A stretch of 64,000 nucleotides of DNA from Kalaharituber pfeilii (GCA_015179045.1 WHUZ01000086.1:186001-250000), one strand, 5' to 3'; shown: positions 41,858 through 52,387, numbered from the stretch's first letter. Translations and numbers: made by a program. Notes: generated from the letters alone by a model not told the origin.

Positions 41858-42484
41858 TTTTTTTTTTTTTAATATTTCATTACTCGCATGCCGCCCTGGG
41901 GGCTATGGCGAGGTTAATTACATAGAATGGAGTAACATCAACTACGCATCATAAATAAACACAGAAATAGTAGGACATCACCCCGCCGCCCAGTCTAGGA
42001 TCTCCGGGTTCGCTAGCCCCTCCACCACGTCTCTCCGGGTTTCCCAGGGTTCCCCAGTTATAGTCCTGGCTGTCGCGTACTGCCACTTCTCAAGCTCTCT
42101 CAGCTTCTGCTCCGGGGTGCACCCATCGCGTGATCACTCCAGCCCCCCAGGTGGCGATCGTTCTAGCTAATATATCTGTTTCCTTTTTTTGAGGCCTAGC
42201 CGCCCCAGCCTTGAGGCTACTGTCCACGGGGCCTTTCCTAGGCTCAGCCTCTTTCGAAGTGTGGGGTGAACTTTAGTTCCCAGTCTATCTGTAGGTCTGC
42301 TAAGCGGAAATCTGGTCCTTTGACTCCGAAGATCATCACCTCCCTTTTCCCTTGGTCTAGCTCATTGCATTCCTGGTGGAGCTCTCGTTCCAGCTGTGCC
42401 TGGTGGGTCCCAACAGCTCGCCTCAGCTGTGTGAGTGACAGGTTTGACAAAACCCCATGTAAGTCGTCACGTACGTGCGCATGA
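41858..42484 (-). mobile_element. LINE family A copy with a reverse-transcriptase segment, possibly internally deleted
   Basis: AGGTTCTTT occurs at 41849-41857 and 42485-42493 as a 9-bp duplication. The 3' end has hairpin and poly(A). The part at 42180-42450 encodes, on the minus strand, a reverse-transcriptase end (ELDQGKREVMIFG...IDWELKF), although only about 250 bp separate it from the tail. RNase H is missing, so this copy has an internal deletion. Confidence 0.72.
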
Positions 42485-42493
42485 AGGTTCTTT

Positions 42494-43125
42494 GGCTGGC
42501 TGCCCTAACGGCGGGCTGTATCCCTCTTCCACACCTCGCGGCTGTACTAAGTATGAGCTGTTGATTATCCTCCATGCTGCACTCCCTATTCCGGACCATC
42601 CGCTTTCCCTATCTTGTATCTCCATGCCGTCAGTCCCTTCTCTCCCAAGACACCTAGTATGTTGGGTATGCACCTAGTCTGCGAAGCGGCCTGTAGCTTA
42701 GACCCGGTCTCCTTCTTCCTCAGCTCTCTGCCTCTTAGCTATCATCCCCCATACCAGCTTGAGTGGCCACTTCTTCCTGGTAAGGTATGAGTGTGCCAAT
42801 TCGGGCGGCCCTGTCTGCCTCTTCATTGCCCTTTAAACTTCGATGGTCCTTCACCAGCATCACAGCCACGCCCATTAAGCCCTGTGCTGCCCTTCTCTTC
42901 CTCCTTTCCCCGTCAGGGGTAGCCGGGTAGGCTGTCCCTCAGCAATCTGTTTCAGCCTTCCAGCTGCTACTTGAGAATCTGTAATGATCAGCAGTCCACT
43001 TCTTCCTCTCCTTCTAGGCCCTTAGCTATACCGTAGCTATCAACTCTGCATCATTAACAGTTGAGCACTCGTACTCTCCTAGGTAAAAGGACTATGCTTT
43101 CCCTCTCTTCCACCATAAATAATAC
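42494..43125 (-). mobile_element. LINE family A fragment, old
   Basis: Minus-strand pieces correspond to the linker and RNase H region in the usual order, with many frame breaks. No tail is present at its left end, where the 41858-42484 copy begins. Confidence 0.65.
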
Positions 43126-43135
43126 TTGATCTTAG

Positions 43136-43438
43136 TGAGCGGCACGAGCCGAGCCAGCTCGAGCTGGCTCGAGCTCAAACGAGCCAAGATCATGCTTGTG
43201 TTTTTCTTGACAGCTCGCTAAAATGCTTAGCCAGTGCAAGGTTTCATAAACTGTAAATACCTAATATAGTAATAATTAGAGACTTGGAGCTCGTTCTGAC
43301 CTACCAACAACTTCGAACTGCACAATTTAGCTGATAGTAGTGAGAAAGATGAAAATTTATCTTAGTTTAGTTTAGTTTGTCAATATTATTTATATAATCA
43401 ATCCAGGCTCGAGCCGAGCTCACTTACTCACGGCTCAC
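43136..43438. repeat. Possible foldback element with GAGCTCGAGCC-rich ends
   Basis: The left end AGTGAGCGGCACGAGCCGAG and the right end CTCGAGCCGAGCTCACTTAC...CGGCTCACT are inverted relatives. The centre is AT-rich. No target duplication was found, so the class is open; hAT-like is a guess. Confidence 0.4.
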
Positions 43439-43659
43439 TCTGCTACTCTCCTGTGGAAAGGTGCTACTATACCTATCAAATTGAGTTCGTTTTACTACAT
43501 CTCACGCTGGTAAGAGAGGCGTGCCATACTTATGAAATTTGGCTCATTCTTTTGTTTCTCGTGCCGTAGAAGAGTCTTGCCATACCTACATACTTGTTAA
43601 AGTTAGTTTATTCTACTGTATCTTGTATTGTCAAGGGAGACCTACACACCGGTCCAATT

Positions 43660-44286
43660 CAATGAATCCAACAGGCCAGGCCGGCCGACCAGGCCGTGAT
43701 CTGCATTGGACTGAAACCGCCTGGACCGGCCTGGACCGGCCTGGACCGGCCTGATCCACATGAATCAGGCCAACCAGGCCAGTCCAGGCCAATCAGGCCG
43801 GTTCAGGCCAATCAGGCCGGTTCAGGCCATTCAGGCCGGTTCAGGCCAATTAAACGAATCACTCCACAGCTATCCAGCTGAATTGAGGCCAGCATTTACC
43901 AGATTGTTTGAGTATTTAGATGAGTAGAATCTCCCGTATGTCTAGAATTTTAAACAGCAGCGGTCTACGACTTTTGTCAAGTATGTATCACACTTTGTAT
44001 TCAAGTATATATACTAAGAAATAATTTAGAAATGATGGACCTTCCAGATAATACAACAGACTGGACCCAATTCTTCGATGATGATACCTGATGCGCAACT
44101 GTCAATTACTGATAGTGGAAATATCCAGGATTATTAAAATCTAATTCACCTGGGTTAAATTCCAAAATCGCTTGAATTTACGTAAATGGCCTGGTCGGCC
44201 TGGACTGGCCTGAATGGCCTGAACCGGCCTGAATGGCCTGAACCGGCCTGATTGGCCTGGCCTGGCCTGGCCTGTTGGATTCATTG
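43660..44286. mobile_element. hAT-like MITE with GGCC-rich arms (627 bp)
   Basis: The ends are CAATGAATCCAACAGGCC and GGCCTGTTGGATTCATTG, with an 8-bp duplication, GTCCAATT, at 43652-43659 and 44287-44294. Both arms carry arrays of AGGCC(GGTTC/AATC) words, inverted relative to each other. It resembles 22596-23448 in its arms but has different termini. No ORF. Confidence 0.82.
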
Positions 44287-44334
44287 GTCCAATTGAGTTC
44301 ATTATGCTGCATCTCGTGCTATCAAGAGGTCTAC

Positions 44335-44394
44335 TCTTTTTTTTTTTTTTTTAATTTCACGTAACTCCGCTTGCAGCTGTTCGCCATGGCAGGG
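44335..44394 (-). mobile_element. Hairpin-only family B retroposon (about 60 bp)
   Basis: Poly-T, TTTCACGTAACTCCGCTTGC and GTTCGCCATGGCAGGG form one B unit. CAAGAG occurs on both sides (44323 and 44395), with the following bases similar but not identical. Confidence 0.75.
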
Positions 44395-44400
44395 CAAGAG

Positions 44401-44730
44401 AGACCTACTATACCTGTCAAATTCAGCTCATTCTGCTGCTCTTACGCTATGGAAAGAGTCCTGTAATACTTGTCAACTTGAGCTCATTCGGCCACATCTC
44501 GTGCCATTGAGAGAAAGCTGTCATACCTGTTAAATTGAGCTTATTCTGCCTCATTTTTGCCTGTCAAGGTCATATCTGTCAACTTGACCACATCCATTCT
44601 CATCTTGCGCCATTGAGGGAGACTGTTATACCTATTAAATTCAGCTCATTCTGCTGCATCTCACACCATTCAGGAGCTATCATACCTGTCAAAGTGCCTG
44701 TCAATCAGTTTGTAAGGAATTTTAGTCTAT
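44401..44730. other. Diverged short direct repeats, no gene
   Basis: Variants of CATACCTGTCAAATTGAGCTCATTCTGC recur every 50-70 bp from about 43460 to 44690, apart from the inserted elements. This looks like an old tandem array into which the MITE and the B tail inserted. No coding potential seen. Confidence 0.5.
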
Positions 44731-44734
44731 ATAA

Positions 44735-44772
44735 GATCTCGCCATAGCCTATTAGGCGGCACGCGAGTATTG

Positions 44773-44801
<29 letters not shown>
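44735..44801 (+). mobile_element. Hairpin-only family A retroposon ending in (AT)n
   Basis: ATCTCGCCATAGCCTATTAG and GCGGCACGCGAGTATTGATA are followed by about 13 AT units instead of poly(A). TATA-rich flanks hide the target duplication. Confidence 0.7.
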
Positions 44802-44803
<2 letters not shown>

Positions 44804-45278
44804 CTCTCATGTTAAGTATCAATCAGTTCATCAGTCTGCAGTGCCCTACTACCATCTCGTTTCTTAACAAATGCTGATGTAAGGGAAGTACAAAGTTTGA
44901 GTGTTTAGTCTAGTGTAATAACCGACACAGTCATTTCTTGGAGCCTGGTTCAGTTGTGGTTTACCTAGAGGGGGCAGGTAGGACTAGTCAAAAATTAGAG
45001 GCTCTGTGCGTCGCTGGAAAGAACTACAGATGGGATGCTTATGAGTGCGAAGGGAAAAGAGTGATAAGAGAAAGGGTTTGGAGAAGGCAAGGCGGGCGTA
45101 TATAGTTAAATAGGACGCAATGGAGATGAATTCAGAACCCATGTTGTGCAAATACTTGGCTCACTCACCGACTGCACCTTGTTCGCGGTGAAGTCACGTC
45201 CATAGGTAAATAATTATAAAATAGCATAGATGATGCGGCTCACAATCCGGTGTCATATACCCACCTCCCCAGGGCTGT
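44802..45278. other. Intergenic, no gene recognised
   Basis: No repeat or credible ORF seen. Confidence 0.35.
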
Positions 45279-45362
45279 GTACGAGTAATGATGGGGAAAA
45301 ACTCGCCATAGCTCACAGGGGCGGCATGCGAGTAATGGTAAAAAAAAAAAAAAAAAAAAAAA
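45279..45362 (+). mobile_element. Two family A tails in tandem
   Basis: A decayed tail end (TACGAGTAATGATGGGGAAAA) is directly followed by a full hairpin unit (ACTCGCCATAGCTCACAGGG ... GAGTAATGGT) and poly(A). Each could be a separate insertion, or the pair one event. Confidence 0.6.
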
Positions 45363-45400
45363 CGGGTAAGAAGAGGCCCTGCAATGGCCTACAGTAACAT

Positions 45401-45890
45401 TTTTTTTTTTTTTTTTTTTTTTTATTTCATTAATCGCGTGCCGCCCTATGGGCTATGGCGATGTATATAGTCACACTAAGAGAAAAGGAAATTTAAGTAC
45501 ATGGTATTCGGACCGGGACCCTGAGCCTGTCTTATTTCCGGTTTGGCTCGTATTCCTCCGATCTCAGCCACCTCCCTCCCAGCCTAACCTTTCCGACCTC
45601 CACCCTTGTCTTTGTATACAACACTATCGAACTTGCCTTCTTTCCTTCCTCTTCAAGTGTCGTTTTCTTCGCAACCATCTAATGCCCGTAGTCTTTTTTC
45701 CCAGTACTTGGTTGTCTTCTTCCAGCCATTTCCTCACCTTCTCCAGATCCTTCCTGGTGGCAACGCCGTGTATGACTATGCCTGTGGCTCGGAGGGGGGG
45801 TCGGCTGGTGTTGCTTGTCTGTTTGCGGGGGGTAACCTGACTCCCCCCCAAAAAAAACGCAAGAAAAAGTCCTCACTTGGGGGTCACGGT
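45401..45890 (-). mobile_element. LINE derivative: ORF1 (gag-like) fragment joined to a family A 3' tail
   Basis: Poly-T and hairpin (ATTAATCGCGTGCCGCCC...GGCTATGGCGA) are followed on the minus strand by a frame (45624-45851) encoding ATGIVIHGVATRKDLEKVRK and EEDNQVLGKKTTGIRWLRRK. This aligns with the ORF1-like segment at 18456-18872. ORF2 is absent. The outer boundary is approximate; CTACAGT occurs on both sides (45381 and 45898) as a possible duplication. Confidence 0.75.
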
Positions 45891-45899
45891 AGCGGACTA

Positions 45900-46439
45900 C
45901 AGTCGCTCATACTGTACTTGTGGTTACTTGAACTGGCGACTGTACGGTCACAATTCTACTCACGCCCCACACTTCTTCCTCTTCCCCACTGATCCTTGCT
46001 CAAATTCACTGTCAACTCCACTTACATCCTATTCAAACTCTTGCCCAGTTCCTACTTATACTCTAGAATTAACCACCTCCTTGGCCTCTGTGATTGCTTC
46101 TTCACTGCTGCCTCTCTTGCCACCCTCTGTAGCATCTTAGTGCTCTACTGCAAGAAATACAAACAAGGAAAGGGAAAGGTGAGATGACTTTAAAGCATTT
46201 TACATACCTATTTGCTGAAAAACCTGATTTTCATGTACGGATCTGGGGTAGATAGATTAGCTATATTTCTGAGTATAGAAGATTTCTTCTCACGTGTAGA
46301 CCACATCTGTCATGGCGAAGGGCACGTCTTGTTCCATATAGTGTGCACAGTACCTACCACATTGGTACCAGTATGTACTCTACAGTTGGCGTAAAAGGAT
46401 AGGTTTGGTGAACGAAAAAAGCGAAAAAAAAAAAAGTCT
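45900..46439. other. Intergenic, no gene recognised
   Basis: Short ORFs only. A run of A at 46424-46436 is the Pol III terminator of the tRNA-Glu read from the other strand. Confidence 0.35.
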
Positions 46440-46519
46440 TCCGTCGCCGGGAATTGAACCCGGGTTCTGAGAGTTCACAGGATGAGAGTCTCAAATGCTA
46501 GCCACTACACCACGACGGA
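46440..46519 (-). tRNA. tRNA-Glu (CUC) with a short intron
   Basis: On the minus strand, acceptor TCCGTCG pairs with CGACGGA. The D arm is GTGTAGTGGCTAGCAT and the T arm CCGGGTTCAATTCCCGG. Anticodon stem TGAGA/TCTCA has a loop beginning CTCTCA, anticodon CTC, with about nine extra bases as an intron. A T12-T13 terminator follows at once. Confidence 0.92.
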
Positions 46520-47344
46520 TTAGATATTATTGTTTATCCAAAAAGGCATAACACCGTCACTCAACTTTTGAATAAGCATGACCTCGGTTTCATCTCACTC
46601 TTCAATTGGCTTTATTCCATTTAGGAAAGTAAACCCTAGAAACACCAAGTTATTCCGCTATCCTGATCGTTCTCCTGCTTGTGATCTGGTATTACTGCAC
46701 AATTACAACCCTTACAATTTCTTGGCATACAATGCATATGCATGCAGTTGCCAGCACCTGCGCACATCGCCTTGTGCGGAGATTGAATGGCGGGCCTTAT
46801 TCACTGTTGGCCTTTCTTTCAATATTGTGTGATAATGACGAAGTTTTGTCTAGTAAAAGACTATACGCTTTTGGATGAAAACCTGAATTTTCTAAAGCGA
46901 TATTTGTGTCGACGTGGAAAGTGGAGGCCTAGCATAATGTGGAGGCCTAGCATAATGTAGTGGCCTAGCGAACATGGAAGCACTTCAGGGCATGTGGAGC
47001 GAATAAAAGAGCAGCGGGATCGACGCGCGTCGTACAAAACTGGAGGTGGGGTACTCTGTTTTGGAGGCCTTACAGAACAACATGGTAGTATGGACGATTC
47101 GACTGGCCTGCTCAACGCCTCAGCAGGGTATATATATGGCGGGGTAGGCGCCTCAATGTGAGGAATTGTGTTGTTTCCTTACAGCTGCTTGCTACCTATT
47201 TTTGCACTGTTTGAATATTTTTTCCTGAGACGATACAGGTTCTTTCTCCACTTGGATACCATCTGTTTACTCTGACTGTCTTCGGACCACCTCCTACCTC
47301 ATAACTTCCGTCTCTCCTCTAGCGGAACAAAGCCCACATTCAGC
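46520..47344. other. Intergenic; promoter side of the 47345 gene
   Basis: A duplicated word GTGGAGGCCTAGCATAATGT occurs twice at 46920-46960. TATATATGG at 47130 may serve as a TATA box for the gene starting at 47345. Otherwise nothing was recognised. Confidence 0.35.
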
Positions 47345-49092
47345 ATGAGCTCTGGCCTCACCACAAGCACCCCCGAGTGCCCCGACGACTCCAGTTTTGG
47401 CACCGTCGAGCACAGGAAGAACAAACCTACCCGCAACCCCCCTACTAGCTCCACCTACACTCCCCGCAACTACCGTCACCACAAACAAAACACATATAAA
47501 TCTCAGCAAAGGCCATTCCGGGAAGGAAAATCACTCGTAATGAAGGATTATCCACAGGGAAAGGCGGTCGCGGAGTGGAGTGTGGAGGATTTGGATAGGG
47601 AGCTGGACACGAAGGGAAACAGGAGAACTGGGGGAGGATCACCAAGGAGGGATATGAATTGTTGGCGTCCTACAATTGGGTGGAGAGGGATGGTGTTCCG
47701 AAGATTGTGGTGCCGGGTGAGTGCTGCACCTGAAACGATACCATACTTCTTTTGGTTTTTCGTGTTCAGTGGTGAAGGCGATCCCAGAAACAAAGAATTG
47801 ATAATTTTCCGAAACAGTGGGGCTAATTTTAATTGATCTTCACAGGATCACCGGCCCGCTGGAACCCCCCAACCCTCCCTGCCTGGCTCACTCCGGACCA
47901 GGGCAGATCCTTCATCGACCAAAACTCTTTCCGCCACCCTTCATGCCCCTTCCTTCCGCTCTTCCTTTCTCTCTGGACTCTTCGCCCCACCTACTCCCTC
48001 CTCCCCGTCTCCCTCATCACTGACCGCAACACGCTCCGCAAACTCTTCCGCTTCGTGTGCGCGGATCCTAACCACGTACATGACTTTAAGTTGTACATTC
48101 AGGTCGTGCATAACACTGTAATACTCAATAGATGGGAACCACAGACAGTTCACATCGCGAGACCCGGGGAGAGAAGCTATGGCCACGGATTTCATGACGC
48201 ATTTTCGAAGTATGGGAAGGAGGTTGAGGGGAGCAAAGGACATAATAGGGTCGCGCGGTATAGGTTGGGGGAATAGATATGGTGGTGAGGTTCTCAGCGG
48301 ATGCATACTTGGGGAGGAACAGTCCTTATTTGAAGAAAACCGTGGATGTTGGGAAAGTGCAGGAGAAGCGGGAACCAGAGAGGGCTCCGGAGAAGGGAGG
48401 GAAGGCAAAGCTGGCGACTCCGCCGTCGTCAGCCGGGGTTGCAGGTAAAAAAGCGGAGAAGGAGTCAGAGTCACCAGATGATTTGGCGGACCAGTTGGGG
48501 AAAACGTTGAATTTGAATGAAACCACTCCTCGCTCATCCCACCGTGCTCCCACTCCCCCTACTTCCCCGCAGTCAACTACCTCGACACGGCTCAACCCAG
48601 GCCCCCTCCTCCCCTCCCCACCATTGTCCCCATCCACCGTGCCGGCCACCTCATCCCCCAGTCCCACATCTTGGAAATCAAGACCCGCTCCCTCCTCTAC
48701 TGCTCCGCCATCGACCTGACCGATCAAATTCCTCAAATGTACTTTTCGCACACAACAAACCTGTTTGTCGGGTACCACCAGCGGGGATCCTTTTCGCGCG
48801 TGGACCCGGACGCTTTAGACGATGACAATTTTGCCGGATGGGAGGGGAAGCATCAAAGGGAGTTGGGTAGGTTGAGGGCGTTCTTTGGGTTGATACTTGA
48901 GAAGGCTAGGGGGCTAAAGGATGGGAAGGGGCAGATTGTGTATGCTGGGGCGTGGGGGCAAAGATCAAGTTGCATGGGATGAAGGAGGGCGAGGAGTTTG
49001 TGGGGGAGCTGCCGGAGGAGATTAAGAAGAGATGGGGGGTTATTAAATGGGACGCATTTGCAATACATTCAATATGTTGTATTATCTCATGA
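47345..49092 (+). pseudogene. Conserved fungal protein often mislabelled 'geranylgeranyl pyrophosphate synthetase', with three 1-nt frameshifts
   Basis: Two introns fit: 47717-47845 (GTGAGT...CACAG) and 48446-48572 (GTAAAA...CGCAG). The protein shows the order typical of this family: ELLASYNWVERDGVPKIVVP, then DQGRSFIDQNSFRHP, LITDRNTLRKLFRFV, VVHNTVILNRWEPQTVHI, SYGHGFHDAFSK, GHNRVARYRLG, VVRFSADAYL, LIPQSHILEIKTRS and FVGYHQRGSF. The frame is lost three times by one missing base: near 47610 (GAAGGGAAAC), near 48268 (TTGGGGGAAT) and near 48950 (GTGGGGGCAA), each in a G run. Everything else is preserved, so either sequencing errors or very recent decay explain it. The usual database name is not supported by prenyltransferase motifs; function is unknown. 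Confidence 0.78.
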
Positions 49093-49250
49093 TGGCATAG
49101 GTATGTATGTATAGTCCATATATTTGCACAGGATGACCATCTAAATTTTATTCATGCTTGTTCATTTGATATCGTAACCATACATGATTGGATTGGTGAG
49201 AGGCAAACCCAGGTTACAATCGTAAACTGAAATATTTGAATACCGAAGCT

Positions 49251-49341
49251 GGTTAAATGGTGTAGTGGTTATCACATCTGTCTTACAATGTGCTTGCACA
49301 ATGTGCACAGAAGGTCCCAAGTTCAATCCTTGGTTTAATCA
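49251..49341 (+). tRNA. tRNA-Val (UAC) with an intron
   Basis: Acceptor GGTTAAA pairs with TTTAATC, discriminator A. D arm ATGGTGTAGTGGTTATCAC. Anticodon stem TCTGT/ACAGA, loop beginning CTTACA, anticodon TAC, followed by an intron of about 19-20 nt containing TGTGCTTGCACA, which can form a small hairpin. T arm CCAAGTTCAATCCTTGG. A T6 run follows. Confidence 0.93.
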
Positions 49342-49470
49342 TTTTTTGCATTTTGTTGCCCATATTTCTATCAACATTCCACTGACGCTCGTGAAGCTCC
49401 CCCAAATCCCTGCTCCTACTCTACTGTCTTCTATCTTGCTGCCGTCTGAGTAGAGAATCGCTTTCTCTCT

Positions 49471-49707
49471 TTAAGCTTCTTCTATCGATGTCCCCCACTC
49501 TTCTCTCCCCCGACCCTTTCTGCCGATTCCTCCGCCACTTCCACCCCTACTCACACTCCCCCCCCACGACATCTCTTCCCCCTCCTCCGTGAACCTTGCC
49601 CACTGCCCCTGCCAGCGGTTGAGGATCGCCTCGTACCAGTCTCCCTCTCCCAGTGCTGTCGCAAACCCGTCTGGGTGCGTGGAGGAACTTGGTATTTCAC
49701 GTGCCAT
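49471..49707 (-). CDS. Possible small protein (78 aa), unidentified
   Basis: The frame begins MAREIPSSSTHPDGFATALG, has a WYEAILNRWQGQWARF segment and ends in a Gly/Arg-rich tail. A TATA-like ATTATATA lies about 70 bp upstream, which raises the chance that it is transcribed. The low-complexity tail may be intron or UTR read through; a spliced longer form is possible. No family known. Confidence 0.33.
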   Translation of the reverse strand: MAREIPSSSTHPDGFATALGEGDWYEAILNRWQGQWARFTEEGEEMSWGGSVSRGGSGGGIGRKGRGREEWGTSIEEA

Positions 49708-49772
49708 GACGAGGGAAGGCCGGAAGGGGAGGTGATTACTAGAAGGGGAAGGGGGTACCAGACAGGAAAGGG

Positions 49773-49780
49773 TATATAAT
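49773..49780 (-). promoter_or_regulatory. TATA-like box
   Basis: Minus strand ATTATATA about 70 nt before the ATG at 49707, in CT-rich surroundings. Confidence 0.35.
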
Positions 49781-51020
49781 GAGGGGGAGAGAGGGGAGGC
49801 CTCAAGACATCATCATCATCGTTACAAGGTAGAAGAAAGTCAGACCCATAGACCTCGATCAATTCCAGCTATTTGCTCCTTCTTCCCTCTAGTCCACTTT
49901 ACTCCTCTACAGTGCCCACTGCATCGCCCAGTCCCTCAAGTTCCTCCCTCCCTCCTCCCTCTCCTCGTTCCCCTTCCGGAAGTCTCCTAAATACTTCGTA
50001 GTCGATTAGTTTGATTGACCCGACTCTGCCTAAGGCAACACAGTCCACACCATCTACGCGGAACGCAATGTGCAAATTGAGCAGCCCTCATGCAGAAGTA
50101 GCTGCTCAAACCTCCGCACCCCCCTAAGCATGACGCCAACCCCTTTCACCGCATGCAGGGATGTGAAGCTAGAAGGGACACCAGCCTCCTCATCCTCTCC
50201 AAAAGGAAATGACCACCATCTCCAGGGCCAATTCTACTGCAAAGACCATTCTCCTTTAAGTCAGAATTATGACCTGCTACCTCAGCAGTAGGCGTTAATT
50301 GCAGGGTGGCCTGGGGGAAGACAGTTGCAAGAGGACTATTGGGTGTAGCAGTCATGTGGGTCAAAGGACACTTGACTCAGGAAAGAAAAAAGGATCGTGA
50401 GCAGGAATGACATCGCTGTGCGTAGCACGCAATTAATACTTCTGCGTAACAGAACAGTTCGGTATATGCGCATGCATGTGTATGTCGCACGGCGGGCTAG
50501 GGGAACAACCAGTTATAATGCCGGAGTCATGGTTACATTATTCTCCACAACTTGCAAAAAACGATGATAACATAGCATAGTAATGGACGTGCAGGAGCAG
50601 GGGGCCAATAAAAGCTCGAGAGCCATGCTCATTATAAAGACGGTGGAAATGCTGGGGCTACATGCAATCTTGTGGCGGTAAGTTTCTCGCAAACGAGAAT
50701 TATTATAGAAGAGAGAGGAGAGGGGGGGGGTTAATCAGGGTAACGTGGGATTACACCATCCGACGTTTTATGCAGAAAAGTTGCTCTTGGTCAATTGTCA
50801 TGCTGCAAATTTTTGCATCAAGTCTTGGCATATATTTCGCTGCACCGTCGCCAATTTTGAATTCTACTTCTCACACCTGAAATAAATTTGATAAAAGCAC
50901 TGGGACACTTAACTATGATAATCTTACTTTCGTTCAAAGATGCACGAATCGCACGAAGGAAATATCTAAGGTAGTGGTGGAGTTGTTTTTAAAACCATGT
51001 ATGCAGTAATTGTATATATG
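49781..51020. other. Unassigned, partly coding-like
   Basis: The + strand at 49990-50280 reads in pieces as VHTIYAERNVQIEQPSCRSS and a Ser/Pro-rich part, with frame breaks, so it may be an old gene fragment. The rest (50300-51020) shows nothing recognisable. Confidence 0.3.
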
Positions 51021-52150
51021 TTTTTTTTTTATATCATTACTCGTATGCTGCTCTAAGGGCTATGAAAGAGATTGAATACATTGGAGATAATTTAGGGTTA
51101 ACAGAGATTAACAAAAGTTAGCATAACATGAATGGCATAAAGCAGATAAATATACGGGCTTGTGGAGACCTTATCTCTCTGTCCACCTTGGCAATTCCAC
51201 CAGGGGGTCCCCTTCTCTTTCCTCTGTGGCCGGTGACCGGTGGCTTGTATATCGCTTCCAATTCTCCCTGTCACATCCTCCTCCATACACCACACCGGTT
51301 CAAGATGTGTGTCGTTGTCTCTTTCTCCTCCGCGCACCATCTACATTCCAGGCTGTCTACAGTACCTTGCCCACTTGGTGCCTTCATGCGCTCCGACCTT
51401 TTCCTCCCAGAAGGTCCGCCAGGGTGCATACAAAGCTATCCAATCTCTTCAACGGTCTGTATTCCATGTCCAGTCTATTCCTCTCCTGGGCTTGCTGTGC
51501 TTTGTGCTATGCGTATTCACGCCTCTGTGACTACCTCGTCCTGGTATGGTAGGAAAGTCCCAACTTTCGCCACCTTGCCTGCCTCTTCATTGCCCCTCAG
51601 TCCCTTCTAACCCTTAACCCTCATTACCGCCACATGCAGGCCTTCCCGCACTATCCTTACTTCCCAGGCCCTCCTGCATGTGTCTCCGGCTCAATGTGGA
51701 GTCGGCTTCCCCGCCGCAACCCCCTTCCGTCTGTTGATTGCTACTTGCGAGTCCGAAATGATCAGGAACTACTCATCCCCTTTCTCTAGAACCTTGGCCA
51801 TGGCTATCAGTTCTGCATCAAGACTGTGGCCCTTGCCCCTAGGTAAGTGGATTCCAGCCTGTCACCCCGCGAAAGTCCTGCCCCAATCCTGCCCTCGATC
51901 TTGCTGCCATCCGTGTATACCACTGCCCACCTTTCTTCCTCCGCATCTGTGATTTTCCTTTCCCAGTCTCCCTTCTCTGCCGGCGATGGCAGGGTTTGGG
52001 AGTATTGCCAATGAGAGTTGATCCTTATAATCTATGGTGCCGCTCAGGTATCACGTAGCCCTCTCCCCCTCTGATATCTTCTCTCTCCCTAGGCCATGCC
52101 CTCCACCCTGGCCCTTTCTCCTTCTACGACTATCTGGACTGACTCTCAGA
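51021..52150 (-). mobile_element. LINE family A, long but decayed
   Basis: Poly-T and ATATCATTACTCGTATGCTG open the 3' end. The order of segments up to TCTGGACTGACTCTCAGACA parallels the copy at 40735-41857, but all frames are broken. The + strand ORFs over it are shadows. The target duplication was not found. Confidence 0.75.
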
Positions 52151-52227
52151 CATGACTGGTCGACCTCATCGGAGTTGGCTTACAGGATCGGATAACATTG
52201 GGCGCCATGACTTTCCAAGTATTAAGC

Positions 52228-52266
52228 TTACCTCTACGGGCAAAAAAAAAAATTACCTCTACGGGC
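52228..52266 (+). mobile_element. Poly(A)-only insertion between 14-bp direct repeats
   Basis: TTACCTCTACGGGC at 52228-52241 and again at 52253-52266 brackets nothing but 11 A residues (52242-52252). This has the form of a retroposition whose product is only the poly(A) end. The right copy was then used as the left part of the next insertion's duplication. Confidence 0.7.
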
Positions 52267-52277
52267 CTCGCACCCTC

Positions 52278-52354
52278 ATTTGTTAAGCCTGTCTCCGGGC
52301 TTCGAGGGCTTGCCCAGGGACCCTGCCATGGCCACGTGCTACAAGCGGGGTTAT

Positions 52355-52387
<33 letters not shown>
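52278..52387 (+). mobile_element. Family B LINE tail (110 bp) with a 25-bp target duplication
   Basis: GCCTGTCTCCGGGCTTCGAG, CCAGGGACCCTGCCATGGCC and AAGCGGGGTTATGTGATTT with poly(A) form a B 3' end. The flanks 52253-52277 and 52388-52412 are identical over 25 bp except for one base, longer than the 11-15 bp common in this window. Confidence 0.88.

Noticed and set aside
51128..51610. 160-codon + strand ORF and neighbours
   Set aside because: Antisense to a decayed family A LINE copy.
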